The notes under the pieces: generated by a model
What the model was told of the DNA's origin: nothing
What the model saw: the letters and a program-made list of their open reading frames with translations, nothing else
Database searches by the model: none
Program-made: the position numbers and the translations under genes
From: Eremophila alpestris peregrina
Lineage: Eukaryota > Chordata > Aves > Passeriformes > Alaudidae
DNA length: 64,000 nt
NCBI GenBank assembly: GCA_009792885.1
Contig: WMCF01000007.1
Span: 7,529,267 to 7,593,266 of the forward strand
Direction: 5' to 3'
Shown here: positions 33,956-47,100 of the stretch, piece by piece
How the letters are laid out: every line of letters starts with the position of its first letter
Position numbering within the stretch: the stretch's first letter is position 1

Positions 33956-36900
33956 GTTTGCAGAACAGCTTCTAATTTGCAGTGATTAGAGACATGATGG
34001 TCACTTAAGGATGTGAAAATGGTATGTGAATACCAGTAGAAAAATAGAGTAGCATGAATCATTTTACTAACAAAGAAAATGGATGTAAACCTTTTGACTT
34101 GGTTCATGGTGTACAAATGACATTCCTTCTGAAACGGAATAACAGTTCTTACCTGGCTTTTGTTGTATAAGCCCTAGTCATTTCCTGGTGAAATGAAAGA
34201 GCTGCCCAGGAAATGGAATCATACCAATTAACCTTCACTTTCTTTTTCTGCAAAAGCTCCCATGGACTTTTCGTAAGAGAAATAAGGAGTCAGGATTAAA
34301 AAAAATATATGTACAAATTAGGATTAAAAAAAAAATATATGTACAAATTAGCAAGCCAAAGGAAATGAAAGGGAAGTTAAATAGTACACATAAAAACCAA
34401 TGTTTTGAACAGAACCAGGATGAGAACATTAGTAAAATTGACCATAATGTTTCAGAAGAGTGAAAATGCAGAATAAATTTGTTTGAAAGAGATTTAGATT
34501 TCATCTATGACTGATGAAATCTAATTAACTTTGGAGCTTCTGGAATGTTTATGCTCATAAATGTTTGGGATAGGAAAAGTGTAAAATCCATAGAAATATC
34601 ATTAGCTGCTAAAAGAAAAGGCAGCTTTTCTTTTTATTTCAGCACAAATGTTGCAATTTTTAGTACTTTTGACCATATGCCAATATTCTTTGCCAATGCA
34701 TTAAAGCTCAGGCTCACAAGGTCAGCAGCATTACCTTCTACTGCCTTTTATACAGCATCTAAATCAGAAGTCACAAAAGTTATTTGGACTCTGCTCAGTG
34801 ATCAACACTGCTTTTGTAGAAGTACATTTGTAACTTCTCCATGATGATGTCTGCACTGTAAATTCTGTTTTATAAACCTCAGCCTGCAAACCATAACTGA
34901 TAGAGATCAGAATGATTAGGGCGTATCCTGTGGAGTAGGCAATAATCAATACAAACACAGCACCGTATGGACTACCATGAAGAAAATTAACTTGATCCTA
35001 ACCAGAACCAGTACACTCCTCAGTCAAGTCTCATGGAAAAATTCAACCATAGAACAGCTCAATTTTCTACATGAATATTATCTTGCATAATTAAAGAACT
35101 GCTAAAGAACCACTAAATACTTCTCATAGGCATATTCTTTTGAAAGAGAGGAAAAATACTTGGATTGCCCATGTATCTCTGCAGTATTATTTCAAATCCA
35201 TGGCTGCTTTTGTATTTTTGTAGTGGAAATTGAGAAGGGAAGGTAGAACTTGAAGTAAGAGGTGATTTTGGCTTAATTAGATACTCTTGTATCTTGGCAG
35301 ATCACAAATAGTGTGTCAGACAGTAATTTTATTTTATATTTGAGTTTAGCAACAGAACAATTTTTCAAATGAAGGCAAATCCCTGAAGTGCTGGAAAAAG
35401 GTTTTTCTGTTACTGTAAACCTGAAGTATTCTGTAGTTTGTTATCCATAAACTTCTTCAGGTGGATTTCAATACATATTCATGAACATGGTGTGGAAATT
35501 TTCTCTGCACAAGTTATTCTACAGGTATCCACACCTTTATATTCTTGTTAAGCAGCTGCTAATGGTCATTTTTAGAGAGGAAAGCAGATTAGATAGTTCC
35601 TCTGGATTGATTACTGTGGCCATGACTTTTAAAGGCAGAAATGTGGAGAAGCATCATCACATGAACTGGAGATTACATTGCTATCTCTTTTCTGTCCTGG
35701 ATGAATCTTTACTGTTGTTCATTGAATTGTGAAAAGTTGGAGAAGGATAACGAAAAAGTGAGAAAATGTAAGAGCACATTGACACTACAAAATAAAAGCC
35801 AATCAGCAGAAATATACTGCCAAAACCTGGCTAAAAGTATTTATCCATGTGATACTAGTGTGTCTAAAAACTACCTCCAGGAAACAAAGAGAATGAGAAA
35901 TCCTCCTACAACTTGAGGGAAAAATTAGTTTCTAATGACAATAATACAGTAGAAATACAGTAGATTGCAAACTGTAATCCTAGAATTAATACATAAACTC
36001 TATAATACTGTCTTGCATTTCAAAAATTATTAGACACGAAGGAGTAAGAGATCCTAACCTGAAAAGCCTCCAAATCAGCACAGTTGCTTTCTCTGGTAGA
36101 CTTTCTGGAGCTTAGAAAAGTAAATAAAGCTGGACGTCTTTCTTTGTGTTATTACTACAATAAAAAAAAGTGATATGCTATTTTCTTGAGTGTTTGTGAG
36201 TGAAGGTAATTTTTATATTTTTGCAAGAAGGATTAACATTTTCTTAATGGTGTTACATTACATAGGAGAGGTAAGCTATATGTTTTTCTGCTTTTACCTT
36301 TAACTCTGCAAGTATTTCTCTGAAAGAAGCGGATGCATGTGTACACTTACAGATGAAGTTGCTGTGAAGCCAAACAGAGCCCAAATATTCTTGAGAGTTT
36401 AAGAGAACTTCCACCTGACAGGGCCTCACAGAGATCAAAGATGGATGGTTAACCACTTAGAAAGTACAGGAGCTTAAGCTAAAGCCCTGGCAGTGCAAAA
36501 CTGTTGAGACGCACAAAATTTATCTGCCAACATTTGAAATGGAGGCAAATTGCAAGTTGATAGGGTTACAAAACCTCAAAACTCTTTCACTGACAACTGT
36601 AAGTCTTCAGTAGATTTACATGTAATTCTCATCGAAGGTAGAGGGTGTAAAATGTTAGATCTTGGCCAAATGATTAGCATTTCAGTAGTATTTCCTTTCT
36701 TGTAAGCTGCTTCTCATAGAAAAGTGATTAGTCATAACAGTTGAAGAAGCAAGTAAGGTGAATGTTCAGTCCAGAAGATGGCATGCAAATGAAAAGCCCA
36801 GTTTGATAGAAAAATAAAAGAAACATATGTTGTTTCTTCTCTGTGTTGAGCATGTGAATGTAGCTTTTCTTACAAAGACTTTCTCCTACTGGTCAAGGTA

Positions 36901-39900
36901 CAAAGATTGATGCACACTCTTCGGGATATTTTTGAGCATTTTAGCCTAGAAGAACTAAGAGTGTCACCTGAAGATTGCAAAATACAGAATGATGTCCATG
37001 TGGCTGTGCAAGAGAGGAAAGAAATATGCTTTTGCCCATGGGTCTAATCATAAATATTTTCAAATGACATATTTAGAGACAAAACTAGAAAATGTGGCCA
37101 GGGTACAATCAGCCAGAAGCCAACCTTTCCCTCCTTTTTACTTCTTTATTGGGCTGAAATGTGACATTTTTTTTCTGTGAAAGGAAGGAATACTATTTTC
37201 CTATTTTATTATAACTGAAAGCTTCTCAGGATATTAGAGTAGTCTAACTGAAGTGGCATTTCTGCATTCCAATATCCCTGTTCTCCCTGGCTTTAATTTT
37301 GTAGACAAAATCACAGATATTGCAGGTTAAAATTGTCACTGTCTTTCCAGGGGTGTTATTAATAGGATTATATTCCTATGAGGGCAGGTGTTCTAGAAAT
37401 TAGGATTTATGGCTTTTAATAAATAAAAATAAGTATTTAAAATATTTTTTCTCAGTAGAAAGAAACAATAGCTGAAAAAACCCCTATACTTTGATTTAAA
37501 AAAGATGCATAAATTCTAGTGGAAATTAATATTCTGAAGTACTTAGTCTTGACCTTTACATGTCCAATTACCATTTTGTCAAATGTTGTTCAATGCCATG
37601 TTAGGCTATAAGGATGAATCATGACAGACTGTTTCTAGATGTGCCTGTAAAGCACAGAAGCTGTGAGTTAAAACCAATGGTGAATAGAGGTAACAGTAAT
37701 GCTATTTAAATTTTGTCTGTCTAAATCCTTTGTTGAAATGGCTGATAATATAAATACACTTTCAGAATACTTAAAATCTCCATCACATCAAATTGAGTTT
37801 CAGTGTGAAGGGTAAAACAATAATCACAGGCCATAATGGAAATATGTTGAGATGGTGTGCGTAATGGAGCAAATTTTATGGCTGACTTGCTTCCTAATTC
37901 ATGGCATGTTGTCTGTTGTAACATAAGAGAAACCATTTAATCTGTTTGCATTTCTTGCTATCTATTTGCTTTTTAAAATAAATACAAACCTGTGTCATGC
38001 AGATGCATAGATTATCACAGAAGTAACTTTTTCAGCCTATTTGCCTAGTGCAGAGAAAAATATAAAAAGCTGAATGCTTCCAGAGACACCACTGTCCTTT
38101 AACTGCTCATAAATGGCAGAACTGGGATGACTTGCAGCAGCTACTGGAAAAAATAAATTTATGTGGGAAATCAATAAGCTTAAAAAATATGTTGCTAAAA
38201 TGAGAAAATTAGTGTAGTACATGCCCCAGTTCTGGTCTTTTTGCCAGAGTGTTCCTGAAAAGCGCTAATTGTCCTTGGAAGACTGTGTTTCATCAATATT
38301 TTAGTGACAAATACGGGCAGATGCTTGCAAAAGAACTAATTCAGATTTGGTCTAAGATACGTATTTCTCATCTCACTCATTTTGTATTGATTTTATATTG
38401 CAAGCTGATATGTGTTTCTATTTGGACAAAGTCACTTCTTGATAATTCAAGCTTTTGCAGAACAATTGCTGAACTATTTTGATGCTGTTCATGCAAACAG
38501 TATTTTCTCTGATGACAAACTAAATTCAAATCAATGTCTCAATCTTCCCTCCAAACTATTAAAAAAATAACCGATAAGTAATATACAGTGCAGAAAAATA
38601 ACTTCAACACATCAACAGATGAAAAGTAAGCTGATAATTTGTTTGGAAATGTGTTTTACAAGTGCAAAGTGTTGTATGTCTTTTGGAAAATTCAAATGTT
38701 GAAAGATGAGAATCAAAATATTAATGAAAAACAAAGAGATACCCATCATCAGTCTCTGTAATAATAAACTGTGGTGATTTCCTGAACTTTATAGAAGCTA
38801 TTTTTCTCTGTATATTTAGCACTTATTAGATTTCTTGGAATAATTAATGGTTAGATGAACAGAGCTTTCTTTCAAACATCAACAGCCCCATATTTATTCA
38901 AAGATCCTACAAGCACCCTAGGAAATGACAAGAGTAACATTTGTAGCCATCACCGTTAGGTACAAACACTTTAAAAAACATTTTTCCATATTACCTTGAA
39001 ATTTTTTTCTGGAATTCATTATCTAAGCACAAATAGAAGGTTGATAAATGTTTTATTTGCACTTCCTTGCAAACTAAGAAAGTAAGTTCATTGTACTGTT
39101 AACTATTCACTAAAATCACCCTGAATTCAAATGATAATTAATTAGCTGCTAGTCTTCCAAAGAGGTGTCTTTTTCTTACTGCTAGCTACATGTTCACACC
39201 TCACTCTCTACAGCAGTTTACAAAGGGCACATCTTTGATGTATCAATTTGAATCCATTTATGGGAGTCATGTTCACAGGATGAATTAGTTAACTTGCTGA
39301 CAGAAAGCCAATTTTTTCAGTTGTTTGTTCCAGTTGTTGATTTATCAGTTTATGAAATTTATTAGTTAATTTCTATCAAATCAGTCAATTGAGCTGAGAC
39401 ATCCTGAAGGCACACAGTCACTAATGCAAAGGAATGGGCTGGAGCACACAACTGAAGACAGAAATGAGGAGCAGCAATGCCCCTTTTGGTGCCCATGAGA
39501 GTGGATTTCACTTAGTCTGAATTTGCCCTCTCTGACAGCCAAAACTGCAAGGAGAAAGAATTGCTTCTCTCATACCTCACATCACAGACTTTCTGCTCCT
39601 AATCAGCTGAAGAAAAATTCATTTCTCTACATTTCATTCCCTAGATCTGGAGTGAAAATAGTGTGTGTCAGAGGTGACAGTCTAACTAGTCTGCTTTTCA
39701 CCCTGTAGATAGGTAACCAAATGCCAAGAGGAAAAGCTCCATTAGGAGCTGTTTCATCCATTCAGATGGTGGATTACAAAAGGGACACTATCAGGCAGGA
39801 TTATTAAAAGCCTGTGCTCACTGGAAGTTTTCTCTTAAATTCTATTAGCAGATGATTATCTCCTCATACAGAGGAAGGAGAATTTTTCTTCCACCTACTA

Positions 39901-41062
39901 TTCCTATGTATGGTTGCAGCTGATGTTGCCAGCTTTGTGCTTCCAATATTTTAATGGACTTTACAAAACTCATTATTGGGAATGTGTAATGTGGCAAGTA
40001 CTAAGAAGGGTTAGTTAGTGTTAGCATTAAATGAGTTAAAAGATAAATCCAATAATTGCTATAGAAAACCTTCTGAGCACCTGTAGGCCAGACATCAAAA
40101 GTAAGCAAATCCAGCAATAAGCAGTTTGCAAGCTGCTACAAAACAGCAGCCAAGGAGGATAAGTATGTTGCAGTTTGCATAGGTAATCAGTTTTTTGGAA
40201 AACAACAGGAAGAGGATGGGTAATAAATACCCTGCAAGCAAAGCCATTGTAACTACATGATCACTGTAGGATAACACAGGAAGGTTCTTCAGTTTTGAGA
40301 CTGTTTGTTATTGAAATGTACCACAGATGACTCTGTGGCAGAGTTTGGGTAACTAATGTTATCTAAGGACTTTAATTGATGTAACAGATGCAGAAGCCAT
40401 TTATCGCTTCACAGAACTGTGAAAGTTTTATAAATTGTGTTTATATTTGCTGATAAATAAAGTTAATTATCATAAATTCAGAAAGCATCTTTCAGAAGTG
40501 CTTTCGGGATAACAACATTTTATAGCCTCTCTAGCTTTTCAGGATGAACATAATCAGATACTAAATATTGCTAGCAGCAAGCACTAGACTTAACTACCTA
40601 ATGACCTGTATCTACCTTCTGCTTCTCATGTGACTGAGGTCAAGATGAGTACACTGCTGTTCTGAGCTGATAGCATTACACACCCTGCATTGTTCCATCC
40701 TCTGCTACAAAATAGGCAAAGCAGTGATGAGCAGGAATGTATGTTCAGTCTGCAGCTAAGAAATGTGTGTAATAACCTTTAAGAACACTTCACCACATTC
40801 TCCTGACACAGAGGTTAATATTATATTCAGAATATATTGCATTAAATGTGATTTATTTAATTCTATTTAGTATTTAGGAGCCCAATTGATAATTTATATT
40901 TAACCAGAACTTACATTACAAATGCTTTTGCTTGCTGTGCCCTTTAATTCAGAGCATACACACCTGCATGGGTGGAGCTCAGAAGGGTGTAAATTAGATA
41001 AAGAGCTTAATTCTGCATGTTTCATTCATGTGCTTTGTGTTCCTTCTGATTTCTTTCTGCAG
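33956..41062. other. Intergenic, no gene seen
   Basis: AT-rich. A 28/30-bp tandem duplication lies at 34293-34350. The segment 40800-41060 is AT-rich, has GATA (AGATAAA) and E-box-like motifs, and leads into the candidate exon at 41063. No coding signal. Confidence 0.55.
34293..34350 (+). repeat. Tandem duplication of a 28-30 bp unit
   Basis: The unit begins GGATTAAAAA and ends ATGTACAAATTA; copies are 34293-34320 and 34321-34350, differing only by two A bases in the A-run. A very recent duplication. Confidence 0.93.
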
Positions 41063-41153
41063 TGTGCGAGGTGTCCCTAGACTTTTGAGAGCTGTGCTTC
41101 AGGTTGATGCAGCAATCCCATGGCACTGCTTGTCTAATGAGTCTTGTGGTCAG
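41063..41153 (+). other. Candidate unassigned exon (91 bases)
   Basis: It is preceded by a pyrimidine-rich tract ending TTTCTTTCTGCAG and followed by CAG|GTAAGA, a near-consensus donor. One frame (from 41064) is open across the whole segment for 30 codons (starting VRGVPRLLRAVLQ); the other two contain stops. The peptide matches no family I know. It may be an exon of a non-coding RNA, a rare coding exon or chance. Confidence 0.25.
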
Positions 41154-44100
41154 GTAAGACTTTGAGATGGGTGTACAAGAGATCTTTGCTTTATAGTGAG
41201 TTCCTGACTTTAAAAGCCTCTAAGTTATTTCACTAGGGCCAATTTTAATTAAAATGACAACAAGAAAGACTGAGCCTTTGAGTAGAAAGGGATACCCAGA
41301 CAGACTAGAAATAAAGGTGGCTTATCCTTAACTCTCTTCCTGATAACAGTATTTCTGACAAGTAATGGGTTTCTGCTTCAGTCAGTTGTGTGACATTTAT
41401 AGTTTCATCAAATGATGTGCAATGCTTTTTGCTGCCCAGCGAGCACACTTGATCTAGTAAGGCCTATTTATTAACTGCTTCTCTCACACTATGTCTGGAC
41501 TAATAAGCAGCAAAGCAGAAACACTTCTAGAAAGAAAACCAATTGTTTCTGAGCACCCACAACCCATGCTGTGCATGTTTTGGGTGTTTTATTTCAGACT
41601 AGGTCTAGTCTGGTCCCCATGTCTCTATGCCAATTAGTGGTTGGAGCGCTCTGACCCAAGTTTATGTTGGCATTATCGAGGTGCACATGTCCTAGTTCAC
41701 CTGAAGGGATCCATTTTATGTGGTCTGAGACAACTCTGGTGCAAATAAAAGCATGTAAACTGAGGAAAATTAAGAGACTTGCATTGAAGGGGCAATCATA
41801 ATGAAAGCCAATATGCAAATATGTCAATGCAGACTTGTGGTCTGTGATCTACTTGAGCTCTCATTTATTAATTTATTATACCTGAGGTTTGATGGTTTCT
41901 TTCCCTTGACAATGAAGACAGTTGTTCTTCAGGGCAGAGAAATCTTTGTCTATTTCTAGAGGGTTCTGCCTGCCTTGTAGAGAAATTAATAACAGAATGT
42001 GTTTCACAGTGAGTTTTTTTCCACAGCACGTATGAATTAAAGGTGATGAGGCAGCCCCCTCTTGTAGGAGATAGATTGATAGAAAGCATCTATGAAATAG
42101 GCAAAAGTTATTGTAAAGGCTTTCCTGCAGCAGTTAAGGGGGATCAAGCCAGAGGAAATGGGAAGTGTTGGGATTTCTCATTAAGTATTATAAGAAAGGA
42201 AAGCAGATGAAAAGTGTTTTGGAAATGTCTGGAAATTACCAGGATGTTTTTGTTTTGAAAGCAAAATAAAACCATTCAAATTACTGTTATGTTTGTAAAG
42301 GGACTAGGTTTGGCTTACACACTTAAGGCCATATAAAAATATTTTGAAATTGATAATGTTTATTTCAAGACCTTAAATATGAAGTTGCAATTTTTCTTCC
42401 CCTGAGCAAGGGAAGTTTCACTCAGTGAAAAAATCTTCCATGAGGGAAAGGAAAAAAACCCAACCTCAAGCCAGTCTGGAGAGGAGCTTGTTGTATTGCC
42501 TTGTACGTTTTATTCTGGGCACCTGAGCAGGGAACAATGCGCCACTTTTCAGTAGAACAAAAGATTCCTTCATTGCCCAAATGCTGGGAAAGATGACAGC
42601 TGCAAAATCGCAGCCTCAGAGGACAGGGAGCTTGCATGAGTCCTAAGAGGAAGCGGACTATTCATGCAGACTTTAATGTCTAACCCTACCTGCTTCAAAC
42701 TGAAGTAAGATTAGCCTCCTTTAAAAAACATGTACATGTTTAATGGTAATCCTAGATGATTTTGGTTGTGAGAAATCTGATACAAACACAGAGAAAACAA
42801 TGTGTCATACATTGGTGTGTATGAGAAATTTTTAAGTTTTAATATCCTGAAAACATAGATTATAATTCCCTTTATATGTGAGGTTGTGTTTTTCAACTCA
42901 GACTATCTCAGGTAAATTCTGTGAAACAAAGGATGCTAATAGTATGTCAGTGCAACTTCATTCTATAGTTGTAGACCTTAGATAATTTAAAAATACCACT
43001 CAGGATAAATGTTACTTATTTACTCACATATTTAATAGAAGCCAGTAATGTTTGTGTTTTTTTTAAATTAGAAATATATAATTAAGTTGCTCTGTTTCAG
43101 GCTTCCTCACTGTTGTAGTGGAACAAGGTGATATAAAGGGATAGTGAATGCCAATTAGCCTAAATTACAAATACTAGGAGTGTTCAAAGGCGAGGGTCTG
43201 ACATTTGCACTTGCCATTCACCAAAGATGCAGTCAGGTTTGCCATTCTTTTACTTTCCCCATGTCCATGAGACATGTAAACATAGTAATATTAATGGTTG
43301 TGAGAAAAACATCAAGGGCTATTCCTGCTCAGTTTTATTTTTTTTCCCCCTGTAGTTCACTTTTTGTAATTTGAAGCTGAAGTTTGAATCTGTTGGAAGA
43401 TTTTCAGGAAAATGCATAGCAACTGATTATGCCAGATTGTGTAAATTCTGAATAATTTAAGGTAAAGTAGTGATTTTATATTAGATTTACAGAAACTTAA
43501 CTATGAATAGGTTGTGCTGTCTCATTAAAAGCTCTTTTCTTTACTGGTAACCTCTTCACTAAAGGGATTTAGAAATTGGGTCCACAAATTCCCATTCCTC
43601 TTTTTCATGTTTTGTAAGGTGCACATGCAGAGACTTCCGTAATAGGTGACTACAGTGTTCATAATATTCCTGCCAAACAATTCAAAAGAAGTTGAGATGA
43701 ACTTTTTTAGTCATCTTCTTGGCTTCTGGCTGTTGGTGTGGGCACATTCTTATATACACTCTTTCACTTTAGACTGCAATTGCTGCAAAGGGGGTTGTGT
43801 ATAAAACAGGTGGAAAATGAGAGACCTATCAGTTTTGGAGTTGAGCTTGCTGCATATGAGCGGTGTCCCAATACCTTGTGAAAGGGGTTTAAACCACAGG
43901 TGAAAGAGGGAATAGACAGAGGAAAAGAAATATTTCAACATTCCCAAAGACAGGCAAAAGTAAATCTCGGCAATATATATGAATTGCAGCAGTGTTTTTC
44001 CAAATGCAAAACATCTAAACACCCTCTGTTTCCATTTCCTCTCGCTGTCCTATAATTTCTGATTGAACAAAGATGTAGACTGATTTAGAAAGGGTAATAA

Positions 44101-47100
44101 TGGGTAAACAGATGGAGCCAGTATGATGGCAGGAAACATCAGCTTGGAGGTTTTCTCGTGGAGAGTAAGAGTTGTCATGAAATGAAATGAATGTGGGATG
44201 GAGGTAAACAGAGCAGGGCAAGCAAGGATGAAAAAGTGTAAACCTGAAATAAATGGGGAAAGCCACCAAATAGTTTGGTTCAAAATGCAGATATTACCCT
44301 GTCATGAAGTCTCAGTTAAGCTGCTCCTGTTCATGCTGTTACTCTATAAAACACACTGAGTCTCAATGGTGTGATATGATTTTTGTTTTTAATGTTTGCT
44401 GTTTTCTCAGTTATGAGTGACAGAGGAGTTTTATCTGCAGACAGTTCAGCTTAAAAGGGGCAAGGTGTTGACAGGCAGCTCTTTGTGTGCGGTCCCTTTG
44501 CTCTGTCGTTCAGTTGGCTGTTTGATCTGACAAGGCACGATGCAAGACTTGTCTGTTTTCTAGGTTGTGAAGGTGTTGGTAGACCTATACATTAAAGGAC
44601 ATTACTATCAAAGTCAGTGTTCTGTTAGCAGACGTGTAGGAATTTCATAGTAATGGTCATATGGTTTTGCATGGTCATGACTGACATGATTTTACAGTGT
44701 ACTTGAAAGTTGTGTCTGTGGTTGCCATAGAAATAGGGGAAGGAGTGAAAGCTGACAGACTTTCTTCACATAGTCTAATGTAGGTATTACCAGAATTCCA
44801 TGAACAATTTCTGTTACAAGCTCCTTAAAAAAATTACTTCATAACAGTAGCCCTTTCAAAACAGGAATGAACAGTCTACTAAGAAAACATGACTTTGTGG
44901 TAATCTTTCTAAGAGTGAATGTTCTTCTTTCAGTCTTAGATTCTTCTGTATTTTAATAACATGTAATTATTTTATTGAAGAAATGAGAGGAACACTGGTC
45001 CTGCATAATGTTCAGTTTCTCACTTAAGTATGTGATCATCATCGCTTACAGCTTCTCTTGAGGCTTATACAATCAGGAATGTAAGGATTACACAGTGTGT
45101 ATAATGTACATTGTACTACTTCCTGACAGTCTAAAATATCACAGAGCACAATAGTAGTGCCTCTCTTGGAATGACTGCTGACTTTCTTTTGTCAGACCCA
45201 CGAGGATAAATCACATAAGCTTCTTAAAGTTGGAGAAATAATCTTTGGTGATTAAAACAGCTGATGAAAGCTTTAGAAGTTGGCTTGTTGCCACATGCTG
45301 ATTTCCTGTCATGCCAGGTAATGTTGTTTGACCAGTTACTGGCAAAGTTTCCTTCTCAGGACCTTGCTGTTTTTGATTTTTTTTTGAAATAACAAGCCTC
45401 AAAGCTTCAAACTTAACAAACCTGTTAGCTATATCCAATCCCTTCTTAGCTGTTAATGCTTCCCTGTAATGATAAATTTAATTTTAAATTTAAAAAGTGC
45501 TGATTTGTTGCAATGTTCTTTAAGACAAAGTAATTGTCTCAAAGATTTAAAGCCAGCTTTACAGTAAACCTGCGTTTTTACAATATTGTTCATTGTGATG
45601 AAGCAGTACACAGTTGTCAGTCTAATTCTTATTTTTACAGCATTATTATATCTTTTAAGTCAAAGAATAGAAATTATTTTTGATGTCAGTGTTGTATAGT
45701 TAATGTTGGTGAGTGGTAAAAGGCATGGATGTTTAGTGTTTAGATTCAGTACCATAATTAGGCTCATGAATTTAATTATAAATATATATTATAACAAATA
45801 GAAGAAAACAGAGGTTTTGAAATGAAACATGGAATAGGGCATCTCTGGAGTACTTGCATTACTTAGTTTGATTTCTGTTTATTTTACCTTATAAGACTCA
45901 TTCTGAACTTTCAAGTATTGAAATAGTTTTCTTTGACCAAAAAAAACCCAGAAAAAAAAAAAGAAAAAAAAGAGTTAAGGCTTTGAAAGCCTTAGGAGCA
46001 AAAGGTAGAAAACCAGGGTGATTTCTGACTAACATTTAAGATTTTAAAAGAAATTAAACTGATAATTCTGTTAAGATAATAGTTAATAATTCTTATGTTT
46101 AGGACACCTCCCTTGGAAGAAGAGTTAACGATATTAAGCTTTTTATAAGGAATCAGTTCCATCTAAAGATGATAACTTTAGATTACTACAGATAGGTTTC
46201 AGAGTTATCACGGTAGATGAACTAAGCAATTCACACCTTTACAAATTTTTTCGTCATACTCTTTGTATATGCAGTGAATGTACATCTGCCTTTATCAGGC
46301 TCATGTGTATTATTCTTTCTCTTGTCAAGGCAGATTTTGTAGGTGCAGAATTAAAAAAGCTTTGGTTTGTGGACCTTAGTCTCCAACTTTCCTAATATTA
46401 CTACTTTTCTGAATGCTAGACTTATTTAGTGAACTTTTTTCTATGAGGTAATTTTCAGATAAAAAATATTTGAACTCAGCTTTAAGGTGTACATAGTTTG
46501 TTTTGTGTATTTGACCCTACAGCTAAATTATTTTTATTTTATAAAGAGGGAATTCAATTTTCAAGATAACATTCACCCTGAGATATGAAGCAGTATTTTT
46601 CATTATATGACTCCATTTTAATACAATATCAAAGCTTTTGCTTATTTTTCTTCAGAAGTGGAGTTAGAATTTTAAAAAGCACAGAGACCTTCCAGGTTAT
46701 ATTTTCAATTCTTCTGAGATGAAAATACTTATTCTATCAATGGATGAATTTGTTTTATTCCCCGCGTGAGCCACAATTCCTCAAGTGTGGTGGTAAAATT
46801 ATACTGTCCTGTACTGAAATGTTCATGTTTCATGTTGTGGACTCCTACAGTGATAAACAGCTCTTGTAAGATAGATAGCACATTTTTTATATCTATCTAA
46901 ATATATTTTTGATTATATTTACGTTTAGAGAGTATGCATATGTCGAGTTTTGTATGGTTTTGCTCTGTTTGCACAAGAAGCAAGTTCTCTGAGCCAGATT
47001 CTTGTCCTGGACTCTACCACTTGTACTGAAGCAAAGGGAATTATAACATGAAAAAATTCTCAATAATGCTGATACTAAAAAATATTCTAGTTATCTTCTA

